Source: Chrysogorgia sp. JL179-B06 (Eukaryota; Cnidaria; Anthozoa; Scleralcyonacea; Chrysogorgiidae). From it: a stretch of 64,000 nucleotides of DNA. The number at the start of each line of letters is the position of its first letter. The first letter of the stretch is position 1. Position numbers and translations under genes: made by a program. The stretch is from positions 1,034,001 to 1,098,000 of the forward strand of contig JAYKKM010000450.1 in assembly GCA_035772405.1 (NCBI GenBank), given 5' to 3'. Shown here piece after piece: positions 23,441 through 33,607 of this stretch. Below the pieces are notes generated by a model. That model searched no databases and was not told where the DNA came from. It saw only the letters and a list, made by a program, of their open reading frames with translations.

Positions 23441-23471
23441 AAACGGGCTTTTGGAAATTGTGAATATTTGA
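23229..23471 (+). CDS. Small hypothetical ORF in the tandem repeats
   Basis: An 80-codon frame covers the last repeat unit and a half (IYDEVPVYNRLISKYINRF; LRRNGLLEIVNI). I do not recognise the protein. The same frame is partly readable in the preceding unit, with a GYSRSRN-like segment, so the repeats may derive from a coding sequence. It is likely the end of a decayed protein, not a functional gene. Confidence 0.25.
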   Translation: MIEITFKIIYDEVPVYNRLISKYINRFYEGYSRSRNIVNAYVMYVDSLIPNVFSEFKSVKYSDNVQTFLRRNGLLEIVNI

Positions 23472-24050
23472 AAAACAGAAATAATACACGGCCACGGCGT
23501 GCGAGGTCTGGGCACCGTGGATGGAGAAATTCCCGTAGGGGGGGGGGGGGGGGGGGGTAGAAAAGGCGGGCGAGGGGATTATTGCGAATTCGTATTTCTA
23601 GTTTTAAAAATAAACCAAGAATCAATTTTGCTTAAAAAATGAACAAGCCGTTTTAGTTGCCCGAACGAGGATTTATTTGTTGTAGACTGTCAACAAAGTC
23701 TTGGCTATAACGTTTTGAGTGCAAGGGTCAATAAAAACATTGCGCGACGCGGAGTCGTCTTGGTATCATTTGTAGCTTTATAAACCGGAAGATACACTGG
23801 CTCGCTCAACTTGACATTATGCTGATATATATGATATATAATTTCTACTAGCCTCCTCCATAGGGAACTCTGTGGCTTCTTTAGCGAAACGCCAAGTAAT
23901 AGCCAATGTTTTGGCTGGGATTACAGGGAATTATAGGGATAGAAGGGATTGGTGAAGGGTATATGGACATTTCCCAGAGGTCCTAGCGAGTTAATGTTGC
24001 TGCGCCATAATTTGAATCCTGTTTGAATCTCTTGTGGTCGCCGTTGAAAC

Positions 24051-24208
24051 TTGGATTCTTTGTTTGGTAAAGTGCTTTGTGTTCCAATTCTAAAGAAGTG
24101 GCTGATCATCGATTATTCGTCGGTATTACAAAATACTGGCTGCGGGGATAAATACGACAGTGATGCGTTTTCAGGCTGTCAAAGTACTTCGAAGACGAAG
24201 CCGAAGGT
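24051..24208 (+). other. Weak exon-like segment with good donor
   Basis: An open frame (LCVPILKKWLIIDYSSVLQN...STSKTKPK) ends exactly at AAG|GTAAGT, a strong splice donor. Another open segment at 25955-26034 (AILPFLLKQNLKIRAAGNIS) lies between TTTCTAG and GGTAAG. The phases do not join without a stop in the frame I tried. No family was recognised. They could be pieces of a captured or decayed gene. Confidence 0.2.
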
Positions 24209-24239
24209 AAGTCTAACTCTGATCTACTATATTATATAG

Positions 24240-24770
24240 CTCCTAAATGGCATGCATCTGAAAGTTTGAAGCAAATCAAATAGTTGTCCTAAACTTATCT
24301 TATCAAAAACTTTGTCTTAGAGGATTCCATTGTGAGAGAGTTATTTTTCAATTGAAATTATGACTTTATGTGGATAATCAAGTGTCAGCATTATCAAAAT
24401 TTGATGGAGAAAGCCCATCCTTAGGTTATTAACAAAATGCCCATGAGCCCATCCTCAGGTAGGTAACAAAATGGTATGTTATACCAATATTTATCGGGAA
24501 TAAGCGTTTACATAACCTTTTATTTGTTAATATGATAATTATTAAGTATGAATAACAATCAACAAAAGGGAATTTCTAAGGATTATTTAAATCCTTGCTG
24601 AAAAGCACAAATTCAGAGAGTAATGGCATATGTGATATTGGTTTGGTTTTAGAAGTGTTGTTAAACATTTGTTATTACTCAAAATATTTCTTCATGTGAT
24701 GTTGTATACCGGTTGTCAATTACTGTAGTTATAGATTTTTGATTTTTCATGGAATTAAAATGCATGTGAC
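24240..24770. other. AT-rich interior of the 7-kb element
   Basis: No coding segment. A short direct repeat (GCCCATCCTTAGGT / GCCCATCCTCAGGT) lies near 24412-24462. Confidence 0.3.
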
Positions 24771-24799
24771 ATACAAAGTACCAAGTGAACCAGCTTTGA

Positions 24800-24905
24800 C
24801 GATACATGGACGACTGTCAAGCTCAAATCCTCTGAAAATGTCCCAGACAGGGCCGGGCTTGAACCTGCAACCTGATTGCCTGTGACATGCTCTAATATCA
24901 AGACT
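24800..24905 (-). mobile_element. tRNA-like SINE copy, minus strand
   Basis: On the minus strand the order is AGAGTCTTGATATTAGAGCA, GGCAATCAGGTTGCAGGTTC, TCTGGGACATTTTCAGAGG, TTTGAGCTTGACAGTCGTCC. It matches the SINE at 47582 in every block, with many changes. Confidence 0.7.
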
Positions 24906-25139
24906 CTTATGGATATCGAAGGTCACAATGATGTACCTGTACTAATATTTGATTGCTATTATAATTCACTGTATTATGCAAAATTCACTATATACCAGTA
25001 ATACTTAGGAAACTGTCTGGGATTTATTTTCTGAGGATTTGAGCTTGACGGTCATCATGTATCGTAATAATAATCATTAATCACTAGTGTATATGTTTGC
25101 ATAACAAGACAGTTTAGTGATACTTATAATTTATGTTAG

Positions 25140-25430
25140 TATACACAACATTGTGTATATATTAATGTATTCACTATAACATTGTGTATATTAATGCATC
25201 CAAGCATTGCCAATATATAGTGACTGCCGCATAGGCAGTACATATACATGTAGCAATCGAATCAGTGCATCATTGTAACCTTCGCTCTCCATCTGAGTCT
25301 TATTAGCTCAATGGTTAGAGCATCTTACCGGCAATCAAAAGGTTACAGGTTCAATTCCTGTACCGGACGGGACTTGTAATACATTTTTCTTAGGATATGA
25401 GCTTGATGATCGTCTACGTTCCGTCTACTT
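25140..25430 (+). mobile_element. tRNA-like SINE copy with flanking module
   Basis: An upstream module (GTGACTGCCGCATAGGCAGT, CATCATTGTAACCTTCG) is followed by a tRNA-like core GAGTCTTATTAGCTCAATGG...GGTTCAATTCC and the GATATGAGCTTGATGATCGT tail. The A and B box-like motifs are intact. The anticodon-stem pairing is poor, so I do not call a tRNA gene. Confidence 0.75.
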
Positions 25431-25454
25431 ATAATATTGTAACATTAATTATAG

Positions 25455-25602
25455 GTTAGATAATGGTCACAACTCACAAGTGTTCTATTGGGATATAGAC
25501 TCTCAAGAATTACAGTAGTTAGAAGGCCCTGAGTGGATTTCTATTTAATTTGTGGGACTCTGTGTCATATCCCATAGAACACGAGGGACCATTATCTAAC
25601 AG
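25455..25602. repeat. Foldback MITE
   Basis: TTAGATAATGGTC...GTGTTCTATTGGGATAT is mirrored by ATATCCCATAGAACAC...GACCATTATCTAA. Confidence 0.7.
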
Positions 25603-25689
25603 TTTTAGAGAATGGTTGAAACCACAAAGTACAGTAATTTTCACTGTTACTATACATTTACCAGAACCTTTGACTTACTGTATTGGATT

Positions 25690-25785
25690 CATTAGTGAAC
25701 TCTATGTAGAGTCCACTGTGCTATGACAAAAGAAAACAAAATATCTTTTAGTGGACTCTATTGTATAATAGAGTTCACTATTAAC
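25690..25785. repeat. Short foldback
   Basis: AGTGAACTCTATGTAGAGTCCACT is mirrored by AGTGGACTCTA...TAGAGTTCACT about 40 bases on. Confidence 0.7.
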
Positions 25786-26034
25786 CTGTGTAATCTTGAT
25801 GAATTAAAGCACTATGGAGTATTAAGAGCAGTGAAATACTCGACATGGATTGTTTGAGTGGTTGCAACCATTGGGCATTGTCTAATGTTAATTCATTAAC
25901 TTGGTTATGGTCTTTAATTTATTATTATCTGTATGTTAATTTGGTTGTTTCTAGATGAAGTTGCAATTTTGCCATTCCTGCTTAAACAAAACTTAAAGAT
26001 AAGAGCAGCTGGAAACATTTCTTTAGCTTATTTT

Positions 26035-27912
26035 GGTAAGTTTTAGTATATTTTATCCTCTAATAATTTTTTTATTATGCTTGTGAAAGAGCATATACAA
26101 TTATACATACAGTAACATGTATAAATTCTGAAATATTTATATAATACATGCAACTAGTGTACCAGTATACAGTGCATGACATATGATTACATTCACCCAA
26201 TTTATTTAATACCACCACACTTTTCAAGTCAGCAACTTAATGTCATTTGTACTGGTACAACAGCCAGAATTATAACTAAACTACGGTATATATACTGTAT
26301 ACTAAAATATTATAATACTATAATTTTGTTGGTGAGATGCTCTAACCATTGAGCTACTGAGTCTAGGATGGAGTACTGGTACATGTTAATGTTTTAAGTT
26401 TGTCAGAGTGTACACAGTCTTTGACAAGCTTAAAACATAAACAGGTTCATCCACTGAACACCCAGTTTTTGTTGGTATGGAGAAAAAAATTTCAAATTAT
26501 TTAAAAATTAAACAGATTGAAGGTCTGTAATATCATAATATTTTAATTATGGGTAATAACATTTGTCTCTGTATGTCAGTGATGACTTGGAAAAGTGTGA
26601 TATTAAATAAATTGACAGAGAATAAAATAATGCTGAATATACAAATTAAAAAAGATATGTTATAGAAGTTCCATTGTATGACCTACAGTCATTGCTCCAT
26701 GGAAACCCATTGCTTTTCAGCCTGCCATTATATAATATGTTAAATTACCTATCTAAAACTGCACTTTATTCACATTATTAAATAAGGAAGAATGGTGTTC
26801 TGGCTTGGTCAATATTTTCTTTAAATGCAAATGAGATGCATTGAGAGAATGCTAATAAAAATGATACACTTCATTGAGCATGCTTAGTATACTAGGTATA
26901 TTATTCCATTGTTGGATTTACAGGGGTGTGCACCCCCTAGTCTTGGCCAATGGGGGATGCAGTGAGGGTGCCAATTGTTTTGTCAAATCTAATTTTTAGG
27001 TATCATAGCTATCATATGATTCATACATTGGATATACAGTATGATTCATATATTAGCTATCATATGATTCATAGGTATTAATAGGTATAAAAAGTAGCTG
27101 CCTCAGGGCACTCCAACCTGCCTCGGTCATGCCTCGACAGGATCTCACTTTGCTAGCACCCCCTACCAGATCAAGCTGGATCCATCATTGTATTACTCAT
27201 TTAGTTTTTCTTAGTTTCTTTGTGCAGATTGTGTTGCAAGGTATATCATTTGCATCTTTGTTGTTGAATGAGATGAGATATTGACAATAAGCGAACATGC
27301 TATTTGTCATCATTTTGAAAGTACTTCTAAGCAAAATTGGGATGTATTCCTTCAAATAAATTGTGCTTAAAAAATGGACAAATTTGAAGTAGTACTGGAT
27401 AAGTTGTTTTGTGATGTTTTGTTGTCTGAATAGATTGGTATAATATAACAAAACATTTACTGTAATGTCTGCACCTTTGGAAAAGTAGTTAGTTTTGTTT
27501 TCCATTCAGGTTCTACACACAACTCATTCCTAGACATTGTATGATATTAAAATATACTGTAATTAGAAAATATTTTGTTTCTATTTACTAAACTAATATT
27601 TGTTTCTTTTAAGGATTATGAGGATTCAGATACATGGAGTACAAAACAAGTGGGGAATGACTACCAGTGCTGGTATTTGATAAATATTTTGTATATGTAC
27701 AGTAATTGTGGAAAAAAGAATCTTATTCAAAATGGAAGCTACTGTCACTACTGTGGGGTTTTTTGCATCTTTTTGACTATACAAAGCAAAATGAGATATG
27801 GATGAATATCCTGCCGTATTTTATTTTCAACGATATAACAATATGCCACAAGACATTGCTGTCCCTTTTAATGGATGCTCAAAGCAAATACAGTACTGTA
27901 AACATATAATAT
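26035..27912. other. AT-rich interior of the 7-kb element, no gene recognised
   Basis: A minus-strand SINE fragment (GATGCTCTAACCATTGAGCT) lies at 26334-26365. The open frame at 27616-27805, after a possible acceptor TTTTAAG, has no known features. A C-rich patch (GTGCACCCCCTAG) near 26928 and one near 27155 may be element ends. Confidence 0.3.
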
Positions 27913-27965
27913 ATATATAGCAAAGTGAAAAGGTGGTAAACTGCCAATAATTTAGTGACGAGATA

Positions 27966-27994
27966 CTGACGTTTCGAGCGGAGCCCTTCATCAG
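27966..27994 (-). ncRNA. Hammerhead-ribozyme-like core, left arm
   Basis: The minus strand reads CTGATGA, GGGCTCCGCTC, GAAACGTC. Stem II is GGGC/GCTC (one G-U). GTC is the canonical cleavage triplet. The ACGT overlapping GAAAC and GTC is self-complementary, so stem III could form between two copies, as in dimeric hammerheads. AGTA after GTC can pair with TACT before CTGATGA. Confidence 0.55.
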
Positions 27995-28414
27995 AGTAAG
28001 ACGAGATGAAATAAAATAAATAGGGCTTATATATATGCCAAAAGGGCAATTGATAAAAGGAGAATAGTGCGAATAGTCGACGAATAGTGCGAATAGTCGA
28101 CGAATAGTGCGAATAGTCGACGAATAGTGGTTAGGATCTTTGTTGTGTTGGGGTTGGTACTCCTTATAGTTTTTATAACCCGTTAAACGTTTCAGTTATA
28201 GTTTTTATAACCCGTTAAACTATAAGGAGTACCAACCCCAACACAACAAAGATCCTAACCACTATTCGTCGACTATTCGCACTGTTTGTCGACTATTCGC
28301 ACTATTCGTCGACTATTCGCACTATTCGTCGACTATTCGCACTATTCTCCTTTTATCAATTGCCCTTTTGGCATATATATAAGCCCTATTTATTTTATTT
28401 CATCTCGTCTTACT

Positions 28415-28443
28415 CTGATGAAGGGCTCCGCTCGAAACGTCAG
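28415..28443 (+). ncRNA. Hammerhead-ribozyme-like core, right arm
   Basis: The same core as the left arm, on the plus strand: CTGATGA at 28415-28421 and GAAACGTC at 28434-28441. Confidence 0.55.
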
Positions 28444-28534
28444 TATCTCGTCACTAAATTCTTGGCAGTTTACCACCTTTTCACTTTGCTATATATTCAA
28501 AACACTGTCTACGCAGCACTCTACTTTATAATAT

Positions 28535-28547
28535 ATATAAATATATA

Positions 28548-28603
<56 letters not shown>
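28535..28603. repeat. (TA)n microsatellite with TAAA interruptions
   Basis: Mostly TA dinucleotides next to the palindrome. Confidence 0.85.
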
Positions 28604-28606
<3 letters not shown>

Positions 28607-28799
28607 GAAAGTATACAATGTGCCCTACCGGCTATCACCATAATGGCTTTATGGTAACTGTGGACTTGGGACCCACTATGTACGGCTATAATAATATATA
28701 TATATTGTATGTGGTGCATAAGTAAATAAGTAAATAAACAAGGTTTGAATTCTTCTTATATAGTATTTTTACAGAATTGTATTCCTAAAAATTGTTGTG

Positions 28800-29252
28800 C
28801 TTCTCCCAAGAGAATTGTTACTTATTTAAGAAAAAAAATCTTAAAATAAGATATTATTTCTTAAAACAAGAAACAGCCCAGAAATAAATTCTTGTTTTGA
28901 GAGATTTTTTCTCATTTCAAGAATTATTTTTTCTTATTTTGAGAAATAAATTCTTGTTTTGAGAATATTTTCTTAAGAAAAAATTTCTTGTTATTCTCCC
29001 AAGAAAACTTTTCTTGTTTTAAGAAAAAAATTCTTATTTTAAGATTTATTTTTCTTAAAACAAGAAAACCTCGAGAAATAAATTCTTGTTTTAAGAATTC
29101 GATTTTCTTATTTTAAGAAAATTTTATTAAGAAATATTTTCTTAAGAAAAAATTTCTTGTTATTCTCCCAAGAAAATTTTTCTTGTTTTAAGAAAAAATT
29201 TCTTAAAACAAGTTTTTTTTTTCTTAAAATAAGAAAATGACTTTTTGCTGTG
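28800..29252. repeat. Right subterminal array of the 7-kb element
   Basis: The mirror of 22191-22740: dense TTCTTGTTTTAAGAA and TTCTTAAAATAAGAAAA units, including an internal direct repeat of about 80 bases (AAGAAAAAATTTCTTGTTAT at about 28975 and 29142). Confidence 0.85.
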
Positions 29253-29440
29253 TGGTTAGAGTGTCTAACCGGCAATCAGAAGGTTACAGGTTCGATTCCT
29301 GTCCCGGACTTCACAATCATTTTTCTGAGGATACGAGCTTGACGATCATCCATGTATCGCCTGCTTATACCCCCAAACTCTCCCACATTCACTACAGCAG
29401 TATATTTATTAACACATACTTCAATGTGTCGTATTACCTC
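29253..29440 (+). mobile_element. Right half of the split tRNA-like SINE
   Basis: It resumes with TGGTTAGAGTGTCTAACCGG, then GGTTACAGGTTCGATTCCTG and the tail GAGGATACGAGCTTGACGAT, completing the half that ends at 22190. Confidence 0.8.
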
Positions 29441-30860
29441 GCAGTTCGGTGACAGATCTTTGATCTGCAGTCTCAATCGCTAGCAGGTGCATCGTAAATT
29501 TTTAATTGTAAAATTGTGTCTCACTTTTGTGTCCAAAATAGCGACCTCCAGCAAAGCCCTTTAATTGTATTTGCTACCCATGCAAGGTCACGACTTCTAC
29601 GTTTCAAAATAGCGACTTCAAAGCCTTGGCGAAATTATCAAACATTGATGGACACGTTTCGTGACTTTATGAGGAAGGATGTCTTTGCTCAAAATGATAG
29701 ACGTCCTACACACTTTTTCGGCAGAACACCTACCTTTTAGGGCTTTCGATTTTATATTTCTACAGTGCCTTACGCAACACAACACTTTGACGTCGAAGAA
29801 TCGACAGTTGACTATTATCGTTATAGTCTTTACACTCAATACGATGCCTGTTTTTGCTGTCATTTGTTCAATTTAACACAGGTTGTTCAAATGTGTTATA
29901 TTTTGTATTATTTTATTTTATTTTATTTTACAAGCTTTGCCAAAAAGGTGGCAGGGATGTCCCACAGAGCTTGTTGCTCCATTACGGGGTCCCTATGATA
30001 TAAAATTAAATCACTGAACAGATAACATGGTTAACTTCTAAACTAAGACATAAACTAACAGCACATTTTAACAAGCAAACTAGATAGGGGACGACATGAG
30101 TGACATTTTACACAGACTGTTTTAAACGTTTGCGGAATTTCTACATCGTATACGTATTAATTTAACTATACGTATTAATTTTCTACATCGTATTAATTTA
30201 ACTGAAGACGTTTTCGATAAATGTCATACTCATTTTTCTATTTGTTGTATTAACTCTTTCATGTCAGGCTGAAAAACACCCAAAATTGAACCACCTCTTT
30301 GTTGTATATCTGGAAATAACCATAACTGTTGCGAAAGCTATAGATTTTCAGAAAGCCCAATTAACCGGCTTTTACCAGTGCTTTTAAATTTCCCGAACAA
30401 GACACATGATGTTAATAAAAATTAGCATTAATTATCATAAATATGTTCATTGCTGGGCCGGCCAGGAAAGATTTAAGCTAAATACCTCGCAGTCAGGTGA
30501 TAAATATATTTACCGTATCATCGTCTCAAACGCTTAGCAGGTGCATTGTAATTTTTTAATTGTATTGCTGGCTCTACTCTCACTTTTGTTCCAAAATAGC
30601 GACCTTATACATGCCTTGGCTAAATTATCAAATATTGTTGGATATTATATTTTCGCGCGACAGCTTAACTCTTCTCAGTGATAATGTGCACGTGTTTCAA
30701 CTCTATGAACTCGTGGATATAAATCCCAATAACACACAAACGCGAGTGCTTTAATTCTTATAAATAATGAACATTTGGACCACAACTAACATTAGAAACA
30801 ACTTTTGATTTGAAACAACTTTTGATTTGAAACAACTTTTGATTTGAAACGCTTTTGATT
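29441..30860. repeat. Copies of the diffuse repeat family; no gene
   Basis: It shares blocks with 20.7-22.0 kb (GCAGGTGCATCGTAAATTTT, CAAAATAGCGACCTCCAG, GTCGAAGAATCGACAGTTGA) and holds a (TTTTA)n stretch near 29906-29932. A partial piggyBac-like MITE (TTAACTCTTTCATG) lies at 30250-30445. Three tandem copies of AACTTTTGATTTGAAAC lie at about 30794-30860. Confidence 0.55.
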
Positions 30861-31567
30861 CTTTCCCTTATCTCCGCCTGATGCCCAAACTTGATCATTA
30901 TGAGATCAAAGGACCCTCTGCAGGTTGGATTAAGGCTTTCCGATCTCAAGTTGTTTCTGTTAATGGTCCCCACTCTGATCCCAAACTTGTGATGTCTGGA
31001 CTACCCCAAGGAACAATCCTCGCACCTGTCTTATTTTTACTCTATATATAAATGATATTTCCGAAACCATGCGTTCAACAAATTCGTTTATTTGCTGATG
31101 ATATAGTATTATTTATAGAGAGATTAACAATTATCAAGACCAAGTCACGTTACAGAAGGATCTATAGATAACCTAAGCAAATGGGCCAACACATTTCAAT
31201 TCTTCTAAATGCTATACCATTACAAACATCACAAACAAACGTATCCCTCTATGTTATAATTATTTATAAAATAACCGGAAGTAAATGAGCGACAACACCC
31301 TGTCTGATTGGTTACTGAGCTCAAAAACCGTGCATCTTCGCGTAGATTTTGTCGTTTTTGACGGATTTTAAGTAGTTTAAATCACAAAAGGAAGTCAAAG
31401 AATACCTGAATATAAGGCTAATCAACGTACTAACACAACAGAATGTTTTAACTGCAACGTTGAGTTTTCAACAAAGGCTTCCCAGCAACGCATATAGCAA
31501 CGCCTCTTATAACAGGTAAATCTGCATTTTTCATGGCTTTATTGTTAATTTAATGGTGTTATTTTAT

Positions 31568-31720
31568 AAAAGAAATAAAAAACTTTGTCTTGTGTGATTA
31601 TCGAGTTATGATGGCACTCGAGAAGCTGGTAAAACACTCGGCTATCGCCTCGTGTTTTACACACATCTCTCGTGCCATTATAACTCGATAATCACACGCG
31701 ACACGTTTTTTATTTCTTAA
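31568..31720. repeat. Foldback MITE within the LINE
   Basis: AAGAAATAAAAAACTTTGTC and GACACGTTTTTTATTTCTT are inverted ends. The inner arms (GTGATTATCGAGTTAT, ATGGCACTCGAG) match their mirror. It lies in a larger insertion whose left edge is near 31255. Confidence 0.7.
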
Positions 31721-31847
31721 ATAATAAATAAGCAAACCATTACTCAAATATCTAGGTGTCACAATAAGCCAAAACCTGGATTGGAATAAGCATTGCGACA
31801 ACATATGCAAGAAAGAAAACAATACTCTTTGCTTAGGAGAATCCTTA

Positions 31848-32332
31848 CACTGCAAAAAACGCTGTTTTTAACACAAAATATTGAGTATAGAAACTGCTTT
31901 TACACAAACACGCGTCATGTGTAAATGTTTACGCAAATATCTCGGTAAATTTACACAAGCAAAATGCTTTCACACAAACACAAAATTGTGTGTAAAATAG
32001 CATTTTACACATACAATGTGTAAATGTTTACGCAAAAATCTCGGTAAATATACACAAGCAAAATGCTTTCACACAAACACAAAATTGTGTGTAATTGATC
32101 TACAGTTTGCAAATACTATTTTAATAAAATAATATTTGAATTGTTTACATATAAGAATTATCGGGACAAGGATTTTACAAATAATTTAAAAAACTAAGTT
32201 ATTAGTTCATATGAACAGGTTATATGCAGAATCTTCTTTGCAAACTGTTTTATTCAAGTATTTTGATTTGGTCGACAAGAAAGGCTTTACACAAGAAAGT
32301 GTGTTAATTTAACACATGCATTTTTTGCAGTG
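31848..32332. mobile_element. 485-bp CACTGC-ended MITE (CACTA/EnSpm-like) with TA duplication
   Basis: The ends CACTGCAAAAAACGC and GCATTTTTTGCAGTG are inverted, flanked by TA (31846-31847 and 32333-32334). Removing it restores the LINE frame LLRRILT/YSDCG. The interior has repeated TTACACAA and CACAAACACAAAATTGTGTG units in both directions, a subterminal-array style similar to the 7-kb element, whose end is CACAGCAAAAAG. Confidence 0.8.
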
Positions 32333-32737
32333 TATAGTGATTGTGGCATTGAGGTTAAGTTAACTCAAGAGCTTATACCAGCCTCGTCCGTCCCGAAATA
32401 GAATACGGCTGCGCTGTATGGAATATGTATACTAAAATGAATATTAATAAGATCAAGATGATCCAACGCAGGGCTGCTAGATTCACCGTAAATAATTACT
32501 CCAGAACTAGTCATGTCTCTCCTGTATGATTGACCACCTAGACTGGGATTTGCTCGATCGACGTAGGTCTTACAGGTATCCAAGGTCTTGTAGGTATCCT
32601 GACGAGGTGTGTCCATTAAATAGAGTATATCTAGGTTGCTTAACACCTCGCTCTCCTTTTCGCCAGATTCACAGTAGAGTAAATTTATATAAATATTCGT
32701 TCTATCCTAGAACTATAATTACATGGAATCACATTGC

Positions 32738-33198
32738 CAGGGCCGGATTATCCAATAGGTACTATAGGCACTGTGCCTAGGGCCTGTATTTATATATTTT
32801 ATAAACGATGGTCAGCAATAGGTAAAGTCGTAAAGATTCAGTTTTGTATACAGTGTACTTAATCCCTACCTTGGCTAGTTGGCTACCTAATCCTTGTATT
32901 ATATAAACGCATTGAGGCGTAGCTAAATGCGTATATTAAGAACTGTAATTATTATTATTATTATTATGGTATTATTGTATTATTTACGTAAAAATTATAT
33001 TTCTTGAAAATGAATAATAAAAATTAAATATTTCTTGAAAATGATGATACACTGTTAAAAATTCGATTTAAGACCTTTGTATTTTCCTCAAAAGTGCCCT
33101 CAGAATGAAGGAAATGCCATTTCAGAGGCCGAAAATTAATATATGCTGCTATATGCTGGTAAGTGCCTAGGGCCAACGAAGTCGTTAATCCGTCCCTG
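32738..33198. mobile_element. hAT-type non-autonomous transposon, 8-bp duplication
   Basis: CAGGGCCGGATTA and TAATCCGTCCCTG are inverted ends, flanked by a perfect CACATTGC on both sides (32730-32737 and 33199-33206). It sits in the C-terminal part of the LINE. A short inner inverted pair (GTGCCTAGGGCC) is present at both ends. Confidence 0.9.
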
Positions 33199-33607
33199 CA
33201 CATTGCATTCAATAATCCACCCATAATATCCTGTATTTCAAGTTTCAAAACACTCGCTATGCCTACAATTAAGTCACTCTGTCTCACTCGTCCAATTAAG
33301 TAAATAATTCTATTTATTTGTTCTCCTTTGCTGGAGAGACGAGGTTCCTTATACAATGTTGTCCTCAATTAGCTAACTAACTACAGAGGATTATATTAAT
33401 ACAATCAAAATGAATATAGGTTGAAATTAGAAACTAATTGTGAATATATCAATATACAAGCTACTAAATGATACATTGTAAATACAAATTACTAGATACA
33501 AATCACTAGAGTGGAGGCAGCTTGAACATCGACAGAGCTAGGGAGAATAGATTTGGTCGACGACTCACAAATGGTAGATGATACGCAGTGTGAGAATATC
33601 ATCAGCA

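Larger units (their letters stand above)
22741..23578. mobile_element. Nested 838-bp element with 3-bp TTA duplication (Harbinger-like)
   Basis: TCCCCTCGCCCG at the left and CGGGCGAGGGGA at the right are inverted, flanked by TTA (22738-22740 and 23579-23581). A 3-bp TWA duplication points to PIF/Harbinger. The interior has three tandem copies of a ~180-200-bp unit and a long poly-G run near 23538-23557. Confidence 0.65.
27913..28496. repeat. ~580-bp near-perfect palindrome with a hammerhead-like core in each arm
   Basis: The left arm, from ATATATAGCAAAGTGAAAAG, and the right arm, ending CTTTTCACTTTGCTATATAT, are inverted copies for about 285 bases each. They meet near 28204, where a direct repeat (TATAGTTTTTATAACCCG) sits. 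Each arm holds, from outside in, the PLE terminal block with GTTTCGAGCGGAGCCC, GACGAGATGAAATAAAATAA, and three to four 20-base units (GAATAGTGCGAATAGTCGAC). It is two PLE terminal repeats joined head to head. Confidence 0.85.
22191..29252. mobile_element. 7.06-kb CACTA/EnSpm-like element with long subterminal repeat arrays
   Basis: The outermost ends are CACAGCAAAAAGTCATTTTC and its exact reverse complement at 29233-29252, flanked by TG on both sides (22189-22190 and 29253-29254). The interrupted SINE reads through once TG is counted once. About 550 bases at the left end and 450 at the right end are dense arrays of TTCTTAAAATAAGAA-type palindromic units in both directions. CAC...GTG ends, a 2-bp duplication and subterminal arrays resemble the CACTA/EnSpm group, but this is an inference. 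I see no transposase. The interior holds nested elements, SINEs, a large palindrome and two weak exon-like segments. It is either a very large non-autonomous element or a decayed one. Confidence 0.75.
30861..33310 (+). mobile_element. LINE reverse transcriptase interrupted by three other elements
   Basis: Pieces of one RT read in order. PKLDHYEIKGPSAGWIKAF, SGLPQGTILAPVLFLLYI and RLFADDIVLF (catalytic Asp pair) are at about 30880-31120. YLGVTISQNLDWNKHC and LLRRILT are at 31740-31847. YSDCGIEVKLTQELIPASSV, RPEIEYGCAVWN and IQRRAARFT are at 32335-32500, then LDWDLLDRRR and FYPRTIITWNHI to 32737, and SFKTLAMPTIKSLC near 33240. The gaps are filled by foldback DNA (about 31255-31720), a CACTGC element (31848-32332) and a hAT element (32738-33198). 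Frameshifts show it is dead. Confidence 0.8.

Noticed and set aside
24051..27805. A spliced host gene inside the 7-kb element
   Set aside because: Three open segments with splice-like borders were seen (24051, 25955, 27616), but the phases tried give stops and no protein family is recognisable. Kept only as a weak exon-like feature.
28065..28340. CRISPR-like or satellite array of GAATAGTGCGAATAGTCGAC units
   Set aside because: The units are contiguous with no unique spacers, occur in both arms of a palindrome and belong to an animal genome.
33024..33368. 114-codon minus-strand frame
   Set aside because: It is antisense to the tail of the LINE and crosses the right end of the hAT element, so it is a composite of unrelated DNA.
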